A stretch of 36,657 nt of DNA from CAZEWZ01 sp964516765 (lineage in GTDB: Bacteria > Bacteroidota > Bacteroidia > Flavobacteriales > UBA7430): positions 1 to 36,657 of the forward strand of contig CAZEWZ010000016.1 of NCBI GenBank assembly GCA_964516765.1, read 5' to 3'. Shown one piece after another: positions 1 to 8,240 of the stretch; the first letter of the stretch is position 1, and each line of letters begins with the position of its first letter. The notes beneath the pieces were generated by a model. That model was not told the DNA's origin. It searched no databases and saw nothing but the letters and a program-made list of their open reading frames with translations. A program made the position numbers and the translations under genes.

Positions 1-876
1 TCCATTTAGGACTCTATTTTTAAGATACTGCCCATATCCGGTTTTACTAAGTTCCTCAGCTAGAGTCAAAAGTTCGTCTTTTGAGATAAATCCTTGTTCG
101 TATGCAATTTCTTCCAAGCAAGCTACCTTAAGTCCTTGACGATTTTCGATGGTTTGAATGAAGTTACTTGCTTCGTTTAAGGAATCGTGTGTCCCAGTAT
201 CTAGCCATGCAAAGCCTCGACCCATAAGCTCTACCCTGAGGGAATCATTCTTTAGATAGACCTCGTTGACGGCCGTTATTTCAAGTTCTCCGCGGTTAGA
301 TGGTTGGATACTTTTAGCAATATTAATGACATCATTTGAATAAAAATATAATCCAACAACCGCATAATTAGATTTAGGGTTTTTGGGTTTTTCTTCAATA
401 GAAATAACTTTTCCTAAATCATCAAATTCTGCAACACCATAGCGTTCGGGATCACTGACATAGTATCCAAAAACAGTAGCCATGTTTTCTTTTTCTACTT
501 GTTCTTTGGCCGAATTAATCATCTCATCTAGACCATGGCCATAGAAGACATTGTCTCCTAAAACTAGGCAAACAGATTCATTTCCAATAAATTCTTCACC
601 AAGAATGAAGGCTTGCGCTAGACCATCTGGACTTGGTTGTTCCAAATAAGAGAATGATAAACCAAGGGTTTTACCATCTCCCAGTAATCTTTTAAAATTT
701 GGCAAGTCGTTAGGTGTAGAAATGATCAAAATATCTTTAATTCCAGCTTTCATGAGCACTGAGATCGGATAATAGATCATGGGCTTGTCGTAAATAGGCA
801 AAAGTTGTTTAGAAACTCCTTTAGTAATAGGGTAAAGCCTTTTTCCCGAACCACCTGCTAATACAATTCCTTTCAT
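1..876 (-). CDS. rfbA: Glucose-1-phosphate thymidylyltransferase (RmlA), 3' end cut by window edge
   Basis: This enzyme joins glucose-1-phosphate and dTTP to give dTDP-glucose, the first step of dTDP-L-rhamnose synthesis in the cytoplasm. The frame opens with MKGIVLAGGSGKRLYPITK, the nucleotide-binding G-G-x-G-x-R-L signature of sugar nucleotidyltransferases. It continues with KQLLPIYDKPMIYYP, VLGDNVFYGHG and EKPKNPKSNYAVVGLYFY, all typical of RmlA. All 292 codons to the edge are open and no stop is reached; family members are about 286-293 residues, so only the last residues are missing. The ATG at 876-874 overlaps the rfbB stop as ATGA, which indicates translational coupling. No rfbC (3,5-epimerase) is seen; it may lie beyond the left edge. 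The family call is secure. Confidence 0.93.
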   Translation of the reverse strand, partial: MKGIVLAGGSGKRLYPITKGVSKQLLPIYDKPMIYYPISVLMKAGIKDILIISTPNDLPNFKRLLGDGKTLGLSFSYLEQPSPDGLAQAFILGEEFIGNESVCLVLGDNVFYGHGLDEMINSAKEQVEKENMATVFGYYVSDPERYGVAEFDDLGKVISIEEKPKNPKSNYAVVGLYFYSNDVINIAKSIQPSNRGELEITAVNEVYLKNDSLRVELMGRGFAWLDTGTHDSLNEASNFIQTIENRQGLKVACLEEIAYEQGFISKDELLTLAEELSKTGYGQYLKNRVLNG

Positions 877-1914
877 TTATATTGATTTTTTATATAATCT
901 TTATAAGCCTCTGAGGTTACATTTGACACCCATTCTTGGTGAGTCAGATACCATTGAATTGTATTCGCCAAGCCTTCTTCAAAAGTCACAGAGGGCTTCC
1001 AGTTTAGGTTCTTACTGATTTTATTGGCGTCAATCGCATATCTAAGGTCATGCCCAGGACGGTCTTTAACAAAGGTAATCAACTTTTCACTTTCCCCTTT
1101 TTCTCTTCCTAATTTAGTATCCATTTGTTGGCACAACTCCTTGACTAGATCTATATTTTTCCATTCGTTGCCCCCGCCTATATTATAGGTCTCTTCATTT
1201 GCTCCCTTATAAAACAAAAGATCGATTGCTTTTGCGTGGTCTTTGACATACAACCAATCCCGCGTGTAATTTCCGTCACCATACACAGGTAGAGGTTTCT
1301 TTTGCATGATATTTTTGATGAAAAGAGGAATTAGTTTCTCTGGAAACTGAAATCCCCCATAATTATTCGAGCAGTTACTAATAATGTAGTGTAAACCATA
1401 AGTTTCACCATAGGCTCGGACAAAATGATCTGAGCTAGCTTTTGATGCGGAGTATGGTGAGTTTGGATCGTAGGGAGTACTTTCTGAGAAAAGTCCCACC
1501 TCCCCTAATGAGCCGTATACTTCATCAGTACTAATATGATAAAACCGTTTACCATCCCATTTATTTTGCCAAAGTTTTTTGAAAGCATTTAGCAAAACCA
1601 TCGTACCTAGAATATTTGTTTTGGCAAAATTGAGGGGGTCTGATATCGATCGGTCTACATGCGATTCTGCCGCTAGGAATGACCGAGTCAAATTTTTGTG
1701 TTTGGAACAAATCATAAATAAAAGGTTCGTCAGTAATATCTCCCTTAACAAATGTATAATTGCTTTCCCCTTCAATATCTCTCAGATTATCTAGATTACC
1801 AGCATATGTCAGTACATCTAAATTAAATATGTGATGCTCTGGATATTTTTGAACAAAAAGTCGACAAACATGGGAGCCAATAAATCCAGCCCCTCCAGTA
1901 ATTAAGATCTTCAT
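873..1914 (-). pseudogene. rfbB: dTDP-glucose 4,6-dehydratase (RmlB), broken by a frameshift
   Basis: RmlB converts dTDP-glucose to dTDP-4-keto-6-deoxyglucose, between RfbA and RfbD. The upstream part (1914 to about 1678) encodes MKILITGGAGFIGSHV, the NAD-binding GxxGxxG, through KFDSVI at residue 79. The downstream part continues in another frame with LAAESHVDRSISDPLNFAKTN, then STDEVYG, the YSASKAS catalytic Y-x3-K, and the C-terminus ending KNQYK. Family members read V-I-H-L-A-A-E at the junction. Here a single C at 1677 stands where a full His codon is expected, so two bases are missing (or one is extra). With the frame repaired the product is about 347 residues, the normal RmlB length. 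No homopolymer lies at the junction. It could be a real inactivation or a sequencing or assembly error. Neighbours rfbD (3-bp gap) and rfbA (ATGA overlap) are intact. Confidence 0.88.
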
Positions 1915-1917
1915 AAA

Positions 1918-2766
1918 TTAGTTTAACATAGTTTTTAGGGATTCCTTCCAATGAGGAATCTTTAAATCAAACACCATTTTTATTTTTGATGAATCAAGTA
2001 AACTGTATTTTGGTCTATTTACTTTTGTTTCAAATTTTTCTGATAATACTGGGATAGTATTAACTTGAATTTTTTTGATTCTGAAAATTTCATTTGCAAA
2101 CTCATACCAAGAGCAATCTCCTTGATTAGAATAATGAAACACATCAGCTCTTTTTTCCCATTTATAGTTATTGGAAGATATAATTTTTAATGTGGCTTTT
2201 ACAAGATCATGTGTAAAAGTCGGGCTTCCTTTTTGATCAGAGACTACTTTAATTTCATTTTTACTTTCAGCTCTTTTTATCATGGTTTTAACAAAGTTCT
2301 TTCCATAGGATGAGTAAAGCCAGGATGTTCGTATAATCAATCCATAAATATTTGATGCTAGAATTATTTTTTCTCCATCTAGTTTAGATTGACCATAAAT
2401 ACTTGAGGGATTAGTTTGATTAGATTCTATATAAGGTGTATTACTTAATCCATCAAAAACATAGTCAGTTGAATAATGTATAAGCTTAATTCCATGTAAA
2501 GAACAAATTTCAACTAAGTTCTGAACTCCTGTTTTATTAACTAAGATTGCTTGTTTAATATTTTCTTCTGCCCCATCTACATTTGTGAAAGCTGCACAGT
2601 TAATAATTAAGTCTGTTTTTTTAGACTTAAAGTATTTTCGAACGAAATCGTTATTAGTAATATCTAACTCATTCGAATTCAAAAACACCCAGTCTATATC
2701 ATTTAGTTTAAGGTTTTTAAATTCGGACCCTAATTGTCCGTTTGATCCTGTGACGACTACATTCAA
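1918..2766 (-). CDS. rfbD: dTDP-4-dehydrorhamnose reductase (RmlD)
   Basis: RmlD reduces dTDP-4-keto-L-rhamnose to dTDP-L-rhamnose, the last step of the pathway. It is a 282-residue extended SDR. Residues 2-13 give NVVVTGSNGQLG, the nucleotide-binding loop. HYSTDYVFDG contains the catalytic Thr/Asp region, and YGQSKLDGE supplies Tyr-x3-Lys. The start is a TTG codon at 2766-2764: an in-frame stop lies two codons upstream, the nearby ATG is out of frame, and the GxxGxxG loop must sit at the very N-terminus, so TTG is the only workable start. It follows kdsA by 11 bp and precedes rfbB by 3 bp, all on the minus strand and probably co-transcribed. Confidence 0.93.
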   Translation of the reverse strand: MNVVVTGSNGQLGSEFKNLKLNDIDWVFLNSNELDITNNDFVRKYFKSKKTDLIINCAAFTNVDGAEENIKQAILVNKTGVQNLVEICSLHGIKLIHYSTDYVFDGLSNTPYIESNQTNPSSIYGQSKLDGEKIILASNIYGLIIRTSWLYSSYGKNFVKTMIKRAESKNEIKVVSDQKGSPTFTHDLVKATLKIISSNNYKWEKRADVFHYSNQGDCSWYEFANEIFRIKKIQVNTIPVLSEKFETKVNRPKYSLLDSSKIKMVFDLKIPHWKESLKTMLN

Positions 2767-2777
2767 AAATTAAATTT

Positions 2778-3581
2778 TTATTCGATTTTAGAAAACGAGT
2801 TAATGGTTTGCTTTATTTGGACCAAACGATGAAGTAGCCCCTCAATTTTGTCTAGTTTAAGCATGTTAGCACCATCGCTCTTTGCATTTGTTGGATCAAA
2901 GTGAGTTTCTATGAATAGCCCATCTGCCCCGGCAGCAATTCCTGCCCTAGCAATTGTTTCAATCATTTCTGGTCGACCTCCAGTCACTCCAGCTGTTTGA
3001 TTGGGTTGTTGAAGAGAATGCGTAACATCAAGTACTGTAGGAGCAATTCTTCTCATCGTGGGAATGCCTCGAAAGTCAACTACCATATCTTGGTAGCCAA
3101 ACATGGTTCCACGATCTGTAATCCAAGCATGCTCATTGCCAGTGTCATAGACTTTCTGAACAACATGTTTCATGCTTTCAGGACTCATAAATTGACCCTT
3201 TTTAAGATTAATAATCTTCCCTGTTTTTGCTGCTGCTTGAACGAGTTCTGTTTGCCGAACTAGAAACGCAGGAATTTGTAAAACGTCGACATATTCGGCC
3301 GCTATTTCTGCATCACTTTCTTTATGAATATCAGTTATAGTAGGAATTGCGAAATTTTGACGGACTTTGTCAAGGATTTTTAATGCTTTTTCATCTCCTA
3401 TACCAGTAAAACTATCCAATCGGCTTCGATTTGCTTTCTTAAAACTTCCTTTAAAGTAGAAGGGAATATTTAGTTTTTGAGTAATATTCACCAAATGATC
3501 TGCAATTCTAAGCGCCATTTCTTCACCTTCAATGGCACAGGGTCCGGCAATAAGAAAAAAGTTGTTCGAAGGATTTTCCAT
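2778..3581 (-). CDS. kdsA: 3-deoxy-8-phosphooctulonate synthase (Kdo-8-P synthase)
   Basis: KdsA condenses phosphoenolpyruvate with D-arabinose-5-phosphate to Kdo-8-phosphate, the committed step to the inner-core sugar of lipopolysaccharide. The 267-residue length is normal for the family. The signature GPCAIEGE lies near residue 13. Cys15 occupies the position that is a metal ligand in metal-dependent KdsA enzymes (Asn in the E. coli type), and ETHFDPTNAKSDGANML near the C-terminus supplies the expected Glu, His and Asp. This points to the metal-dependent class. KANRSRLDSFTG is the substrate loop. The ATG immediately follows the kdsB stop with no gap, and kdsD lies one gene further upstream, so three Kdo enzymes are together. 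The kdsC phosphatase is absent from the window. Confidence 0.96.
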   Translation of the reverse strand: MENPSNNFFLIAGPCAIEGEEMALRIADHLVNITQKLNIPFYFKGSFKKANRSRLDSFTGIGDEKALKILDKVRQNFAIPTITDIHKESDAEIAAEYVDVLQIPAFLVRQTELVQAAAKTGKIINLKKGQFMSPESMKHVVQKVYDTGNEHAWITDRGTMFGYQDMVVDFRGIPTMRRIAPTVLDVTHSLQQPNQTAGVTGGRPEMIETIARAGIAAGADGLFIETHFDPTNAKSDGANMLKLDKIEGLLHRLVQIKQTINSFSKIE

Positions 3582-4343
3582 TTATTTAGATTGCTGTTGT
3601 TCGAATATATTGATAGCTTCTTGATAATCTTCAGGGGTGTCAATTCCTAAGGTAGTATAATTTGTTTCTATCATTTTTATTTTAACTCCATTTTCTAAAG
3701 CTCTTAATTGCTCTAGTTTTTCTAACTTTTCTAATCTACCCATTTTTGTTGCAGCAAATTCAATTAAAAAAGCTCTTTTAAATCCATATATTCCAAGGTG
3801 TTTAAAATAACTGTGTGAAGAATAGTTTAAGTCTTTGATATTTTTTTTGTCTTGCTGTGCATCAAAAGGAATACAAGCTCTAGAAAAGTAAAGCGCATTA
3901 TTCTGGGCATCTGTAATTACTTTAACCACACTAGGGTCATGAAGATCTTTTGCAGAACTTATTTTATGCATAGCAGAGACCATTTTGACTTCTTTTTTTT
4001 TAAGAGACTCAAAAAGACTTGAAATTAAACTAGGTTCGATAAATGGTTCGTCTGCTTGAACATTAATGACATAGTCATATGAACTTAGATGCTTTATGGC
4101 CTCCGCTATTCTATCTGTTCCTGAGCGATGATCTGCTCGAGTTGTAAGAATGTTTGTTGTGAAATTGCTACATGCTGTTTTTATTTCTTCGCTATCCGTA
4201 GCAATAAACACATCGACCTCCTTAACTAGAATACACTGTTCATAAACTCTTTGAATCATAGGTTTACCTCCAAGGTCTAAAAGAACTTTTTTAGGCAGCC
4301 TAGATGATTCAAGACGAGCTGGAATGAGAATAATTCTTTTCAT
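3582..4343 (-). CDS. kdsB: 3-deoxy-manno-octulosonate cytidylyltransferase (CMP-Kdo synthetase)
   Basis: KdsB activates Kdo with CTP to CMP-Kdo, the donor used by Kdo transferase on lipid A. The product has 253 residues, the usual family length. The N-terminus MKRIILIPARLESSRLPKK is the CTP-binding motif with the A-R-x-x-S-x-R-L-P-x-K pattern. VINVQADEPFIEP contains the conserved Q-x-D-E-P segment, and HLGIYGFKRAFL and LRALENGVKIKM are further family motifs. It abuts kdsA with no intervening base and lies 3 bp after kdsD, so the three genes are almost certainly one transcript. Confidence 0.97.
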   Translation of the reverse strand: MKRIILIPARLESSRLPKKVLLDLGGKPMIQRVYEQCILVKEVDVFIATDSEEIKTACSNFTTNILTTRADHRSGTDRIAEAIKHLSSYDYVINVQADEPFIEPSLISSLFESLKKKEVKMVSAMHKISSAKDLHDPSVVKVITDAQNNALYFSRACIPFDAQQDKKNIKDLNYSSHSYFKHLGIYGFKRAFLIEFAATKMGRLEKLEKLEQLRALENGVKIKMIETNYTTLGIDTPEDYQEAINIFEQQQSK

Positions 4344-4346
4344 TTT

Positions 4347-5300
4347 TTATTCTAAGTCAAACACTTGGACAATACCTATGCAGTCTTTGTTTTGGTCGAC
4401 TACTAATAGAGAGTTGATTTTGTATTGCGTCATAAGTTTTGCCGCATCGGCCAATTTTTCGTCTTTGAAAACTGTTTTAGGGTTTTCAGTCATTATATCT
4501 TTCGCTCTCATTTTAAAGAAGTTTTCTTCTTTTTCTTTCATGGCACGTCGAATGTCTCCATCTGAAATAATGCCCAACACTTTTTTATTTGAGCTTTGAA
4601 CAATTGCCAATCCACATTTTCCTTTAGTAATTTCTTGAATTACATCCATGATTGATGCTTCCATTTCAACAAAAGGGAGAGGTTTTTTTTGCATCACATA
4701 TTCTACTGTGTGTAATAACTGTTTTCCTAGTCTTCCGCCAGGATGAAACTTAGCAAAGTTCTGATCCTCAAAACCTCGATGTCTCATCAGCGCAACTGCA
4801 AGTGCATCTCCCATTACCATCGTTGCTGTTGTGGAAGATGTAGGCGCCAATTGAAGTGGGCAGGCTTCTTTTTCTACTGCAATGTTAAGATGATGGTGGG
4901 TGTTGTTTGCAAGAGTAGATTCCGGGCTCCGCGACATTGAAATTGTTTTATTTCCTTGAGAGATAAGAAAAGGAATCAACTTTAAAACCTCATCCGTTTC
5001 TCCAGAATTTGATATCAGTAAAACGATATCTTCTTTTTCGATCATTCCGATATCGCCATGACACGCTTCCCCTGGGTGGAGAAAAAAACTCGGAGTTCCA
5101 GTACTTGAAAGAGTTGCAGCAATTTTTTTTCCAACGATACCCGATTTACCCATTCCAGAGACAATTAATTTTCCCTCTCCTGAAAGAATAATCTGAACTG
5201 CTCGTTCAAAATCTTCTGTCAATAGTGTAGATAGATTTTTGATTTGTGCCGCTTCGAGGTCAAATACTTCTTTTGCAATCTTTAGACTTGAATGGGTCAT
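4347..5300 (-). CDS. kdsD: Arabinose-5-phosphate isomerase (KdsD/KpsF family), SIS plus two CBS domains
   Basis: This enzyme interconverts ribulose-5-phosphate and arabinose-5-phosphate, supplying the substrate of KdsA. Residues about 40-180 form the SIS sugar-isomerase domain (VSGMGKSGIVGKKIAATLSS, then HPGEACHGDIGM and ISNSGETDEV). The C-terminal third, from about residue 205 (VMQKKPLPFVEMEASIMDVI, then GIISDGDIRRAM and DIMTENPKTVF), is a CBS pair as in KdsD, KpsF and GutQ. Length 317 is close to the usual 320-330. It lies 13 bp after wlbA and 3 bp before kdsB. The position directly beside kdsB and kdsA favours the Kdo role over a sugar-alcohol (GutQ-like) one. Confidence 0.93.
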   Translation of the reverse strand: MTHSSLKIAKEVFDLEAAQIKNLSTLLTEDFERAVQIILSGEGKLIVSGMGKSGIVGKKIAATLSSTGTPSFFLHPGEACHGDIGMIEKEDIVLLISNSGETDEVLKLIPFLISQGNKTISMSRSPESTLANNTHHHLNIAVEKEACPLQLAPTSSTTATMVMGDALAVALMRHRGFEDQNFAKFHPGGRLGKQLLHTVEYVMQKKPLPFVEMEASIMDVIQEITKGKCGLAIVQSSNKKVLGIISDGDIRRAMKEKEENFFKMRAKDIMTENPKTVFKDEKLADAAKLMTQYKINSLLVVDQNKDCIGIVQVFDLE

Positions 5301-5313
5301 TTTCTGGTTTTCG

Positions 5314-6279
5314 TCATTTAAAAAATGGATGAGGACTTTTTTCGTTCAAAGCAAAAGGGTGGAAGTCTCCTTTTAAACCAATTGGTTTTTGAGTTCTTAT
5401 TTGATGGACGATTTCTATTGCAGATCTACTGTCTTGAAGCGAGGTTCCATTCCCTGAAAGAATATTTTCATAGACTTTTTTATGGAGTCCAGTAAATCCC
5501 TCACTAAAATTAATCTCTTCCCCTTGAAGGGTTATTGATCTATAAGTGCTTTGCTTGTTCTCTTTTATAATGTCAGGTAAAGTATTTTCATTTATTGATA
5601 GAAACCATCTAATACGGGCTTTTTTAAAAGATAAATAGCCTGCAGATCGATCGTGGTCATTTAGATGAACGATATTTTCTTTTACTTCTCCAAAAACCCA
5701 TGCAAGCATATCAAAAAAGTGTACCCCTATATTAGTGGCGATTCCTCCAGATTTCTCAAGATTTCCTTTCCAAGAGGCATAATACCAATTTCCTCTTGCG
5801 CTAATGTAGCTTAAATCAATATCGTGAACTATGTCAGATGGCGACCCATCAATTTTCTTTTTTAGCGCTACTATACTTGGGTGTAATCTCAGTTGCAGGA
5901 CTGTCCATATTGATTGTCCGGTTTCTTTTTCCAATTTGTCAAGCACATCCATATTCCATGGATTCAAGACTACTGGTTTTTCACAAATAGCATCTGCTCC
6001 CCAACGAAGTGCCGATTTGATATGTGTGTCATGCAAATAATTTGGTGAACAAACAGAGATATAGTCCAAGGCTTTATTTTTTGATCGAAGCTTGTCTATG
6101 TGCCTATCAAATCTTTCAAACTCTGTAAAGAATGCTGTTTTTGGAAAATAAGTATCTAAATAACCCACATTGTCGTGTGGATCTATTGCCGCCAAAAGAA
6201 TGTTTCCGGTTTCTTTAATCGATTGCACATGTTTAGGGGCAATATATCCCGAAGCGCCAATTAGTCCAAATTTTTTCAT
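5314..6279 (-). CDS. wlbA: UDP-2-acetamido-2-deoxyglucuronate 3-dehydrogenase (WlbA/WbpB family)
   Basis: This Gfo/Idh/MocA-family oxidoreductase would oxidise C3 of UDP-N-acetylglucosaminuronate, in tandem with the adjacent aminotransferase. Residues 5-20 (GLIGASGYIAPKHV) are the NAD-binding start typical of WbpB and WlbA. CEKPVV carries the conserved Lys101-Pro. ISARGNWYYASWKG, ATNIGVHFFDML and LQGEEINFSEGFTGLH follow the order and wording I know from Pseudomonas WbpB. The length is 321 residues. The ATG overlaps the wlbC stop as ATGA. WlbA and WlbC enzymes are known to work as a coupled pair that recycles NAD with 2-oxoglutarate. Substrate specificity here is inferred from similarity and context. 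Confidence 0.88.
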   Translation of the reverse strand: MKKFGLIGASGYIAPKHVQSIKETGNILLAAIDPHDNVGYLDTYFPKTAFFTEFERFDRHIDKLRSKNKALDYISVCSPNYLHDTHIKSALRWGADAICEKPVVLNPWNMDVLDKLEKETGQSIWTVLQLRLHPSIVALKKKIDGSPSDIVHDIDLSYISARGNWYYASWKGNLEKSGGIATNIGVHFFDMLAWVFGEVKENIVHLNDHDRSAGYLSFKKARIRWFLSINENTLPDIIKENKQSTYRSITLQGEEINFSEGFTGLHKKVYENILSGNGTSLQDSRSAIEIVHQIRTQKPIGLKGDFHPFALNEKSPHPFFK

Positions 6280-7370
6280 AGGCAGTTGATAAGCTCTTTT
6301 ACGATAAACTCTTGTTCATCTTCCCTTAAGTATGGATTCATAGGCAAAGACATGATTTCATTTGACACTCTCTCAGATATTGGGAAATCTCCCTCTTGAT
6401 ATCCAAGATATGCAAAACAATCCTGAAGATGAAGCGGTTTGGGGTAATAAATAGCTGTAGGGATTTCTTTTTTACTCAATTCTTTTTGAATCAGTTCTCT
6501 ATTTTTTAGTCGAATGGAATATTGCGCCCATACGGAGCGATTAAATGAGTGAATGATAGGAGTTTTTATTTGCCCACTTAAGAGTTCATCATATTTTTCT
6601 GCGACTTTCTGTCTATTTTTTATATCCTCTTCATAATAATCCATTTTGACGGACAAGATGGCAGCCTGCAGAGTATCCATCCTCGCACCTAGACCTATAT
6701 GTTGATGTTGATAACGTTTGCTTTGCCCATGAAGTCGAAGGCTTGATATTTTTTCTGAAAGTTGAGAGTTATTAGTGAAAACAGCACCCGCATCTCCAAA
6801 ACATCCAAGAGGTTTGGCAGGGAAAAAAGAGGTGCAAGCCAATGTGGTAAGTGAACAGCTTTTTTTCCCACGGTAACTTGCTCCAAAACTTTGAGCGGCA
6901 TCCTCTATTACCGGAAGCTGATACCTATCCGCGATTTGATTTATCTCATTCATATCTGCGACTTGTCCAAATAAGGATACAGGTAGAATTGCTTTGGTTT
7001 TCTTATTTATTTTAGCTTCCACTTTGTGGGTATTTATATTGTAGGAGTCCTCACTTATATCTACAAAAATGGGAGTAGCCCCAAGCAAAGCAATTGTCTC
7101 AGCGGTAGATATAAAGGTGAAGGGAGATGTGATAATTTCATCTCCTGGCCCCACATCAATCGCCATCAAGGCCAGTAAAAGTGCGTCGGTTCCTGAAGAA
7201 CAACTGATTGCATGTTTTGCTTGAGTGAACTGAGTTAATTTAGCTTCCAAGTCATTTACTTCAGGCCCCATAATGTATTGTGCACTAGTCAAAACTTTTT
7301 GCATGGCTTGATCAAATTCTTTTTGATGAGCTTGATAAGCTATTTTTAAATTGGCGTAATCGATTCTCAA
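6276..7370 (-). CDS. wlbC: UDP-2-acetamido-2-deoxy-3-oxo-glucuronate aminotransferase (WlbC/WbpE, DegT family)
   Basis: This PLP-dependent sugar aminotransferase would install the 3-amino group on the UDP-uronic acid made by WlbA. Visible signatures are QYIMGPEVNDLE, CSSGTDALLLAL, GDEIITSPFTFISTAETI, VIEDAAQSFGASY (Asp157 binds the PLP ring) and TSFFPAKPLGCFGDAG with Lys186 as the Schiff-base lysine. The FFP(A/S)KPLGC wording matches WbpE more closely than generic DegT proteins. The product is 364 residues. The start codon is TTG at 7370-7368, giving a first stretch RIDYANLK that aligns with the usual N-terminus; I see no in-frame ATG upstream nearby. It overlaps wlbA by 4 bp. A 62-bp gap separates it from cysQ. 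Confidence 0.88.
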   Translation of the reverse strand: MRIDYANLKIAYQAHQKEFDQAMQKVLTSAQYIMGPEVNDLEAKLTQFTQAKHAISCSSGTDALLLALMAIDVGPGDEIITSPFTFISTAETIALLGATPIFVDISEDSYNINTHKVEAKINKKTKAILPVSLFGQVADMNEINQIADRYQLPVIEDAAQSFGASYRGKKSCSLTTLACTSFFPAKPLGCFGDAGAVFTNNSQLSEKISSLRLHGQSKRYQHQHIGLGARMDTLQAAILSVKMDYYEEDIKNRQKVAEKYDELLSGQIKTPIIHSFNRSVWAQYSIRLKNRELIQKELSKKEIPTAIYYPKPLHLQDCFAYLGYQEGDFPISERVSNEIMSLPMNPYLREDEQEFIVKELINCL

Positions 7371-7432
7371 TGGATGTATTTTTTGTATTTATTAATTCAA
7401 AACCTGAGGCCTAGCATAAAATTAAATTTCTC

Positions 7433-8230
7433 TTAAAAAGCTTTAACTAAAAATGAAGAATTCAATAATTCTTTGCGATTATAAAGCATTGTTTTTTTTG
7501 TCTTCCAATCAATTACATCAAAACCAGCATGATTACAAATAGCTTGCCCTGCAGCGGTATCCCACTCCATCGTTGGGGCAAATCTAGGGTAGCAATCTGC
7601 CCTACCTTCTGCAACCATACAGAGTTTTAAAGAACTTCCTTTGGAGATAAGATTTACCTCACCATGTATGTTTTGTAACTTAGTTAGATAGTTTTTTGTT
7701 TCTAATGTCATATGCGATTTGCTAGCTACGATGGTAAAGGGTCGCTTTTTTTGTTGAGCGATGGGCAATCTTTTTGCTTGGTTAATAATATCATCAACAT
7801 TGTAATTTTTCATATCAACCATAGCCTTGAAAGCACCCTTGTTTTCTCTAGAGAAGTATAGCTCACCAGAAGTGGGTACCAAAATAATACCAAGGATGGG
7901 TTCTTGATTTTTTACCAGAGCAATATTTACTGTAAACTCCCCATTTTTTTTGATAAACTCTTTAGTGCCATCAATGGGATCAACAATCCATAATTCAGAC
8001 CAATCTTTTCTATTCTTATAGGGAATGTTTTCTCCTTCCTCTGAAAGAATAGGGATATTGGTTTTTTCCAAATAGGAAATGATGATTTTATGAGAAGCAA
8101 TATCAGCTTTAGTCAATGGAGATTGATCGTCTTTAATTTCGACATCAAAATTGCCACTACAATAAATTTCTAAAACAGCTTTTCCTGCTTCTAAGGCCGT
8201 ATTAAGAGCTATTTTTAAATTGGATCCCAT
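7433..8230 (-). CDS. cysQ: 3'(2'),5'-bisphosphate nucleotidase (CysQ)
   Basis: CysQ removes the 3'-phosphate from PAP, the inhibitory by-product left when PAPS donates sulfate. It belongs to the inositol-monophosphatase superfamily. Glu64-Glu65 (SEEGE) and WIVDPIDGTKEF (Asp84 to Thr89) provide the metal-binding sites, and MEWDTAAGQAI near residue 225 is the second family signature. The length is 265 residues. It lies 10 bp downstream of cysN in the sulfate-activation cassette. Presence of a PAP-removing enzyme next to PAPS-making genes fits a pathway with real PAPS turnover. A generic inositol phosphatase role is less likely. Confidence 0.93.
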   Translation of the reverse strand: MGSNLKIALNTALEAGKAVLEIYCSGNFDVEIKDDQSPLTKADIASHKIIISYLEKTNIPILSEEGENIPYKNRKDWSELWIVDPIDGTKEFIKKNGEFTVNIALVKNQEPILGIILVPTSGELYFSRENKGAFKAMVDMKNYNVDDIINQAKRLPIAQQKKRPFTIVASKSHMTLETKNYLTKLQNIHGEVNLISKGSSLKLCMVAEGRADCYPRFAPTMEWDTAAGQAICNHAGFDVIDWKTKKTMLYNRKELLNSSFLVKAF

Positions 8231-8240
8231 GAGCTAAAAA

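Noticed and set aside
1561..1775. Out-of-frame extensions of the two rfbB halves across the junction as separate proteins
   Set aside because: The residues past the junction in each frame do not resemble RmlB or anything else; they are artefacts of the frameshift.
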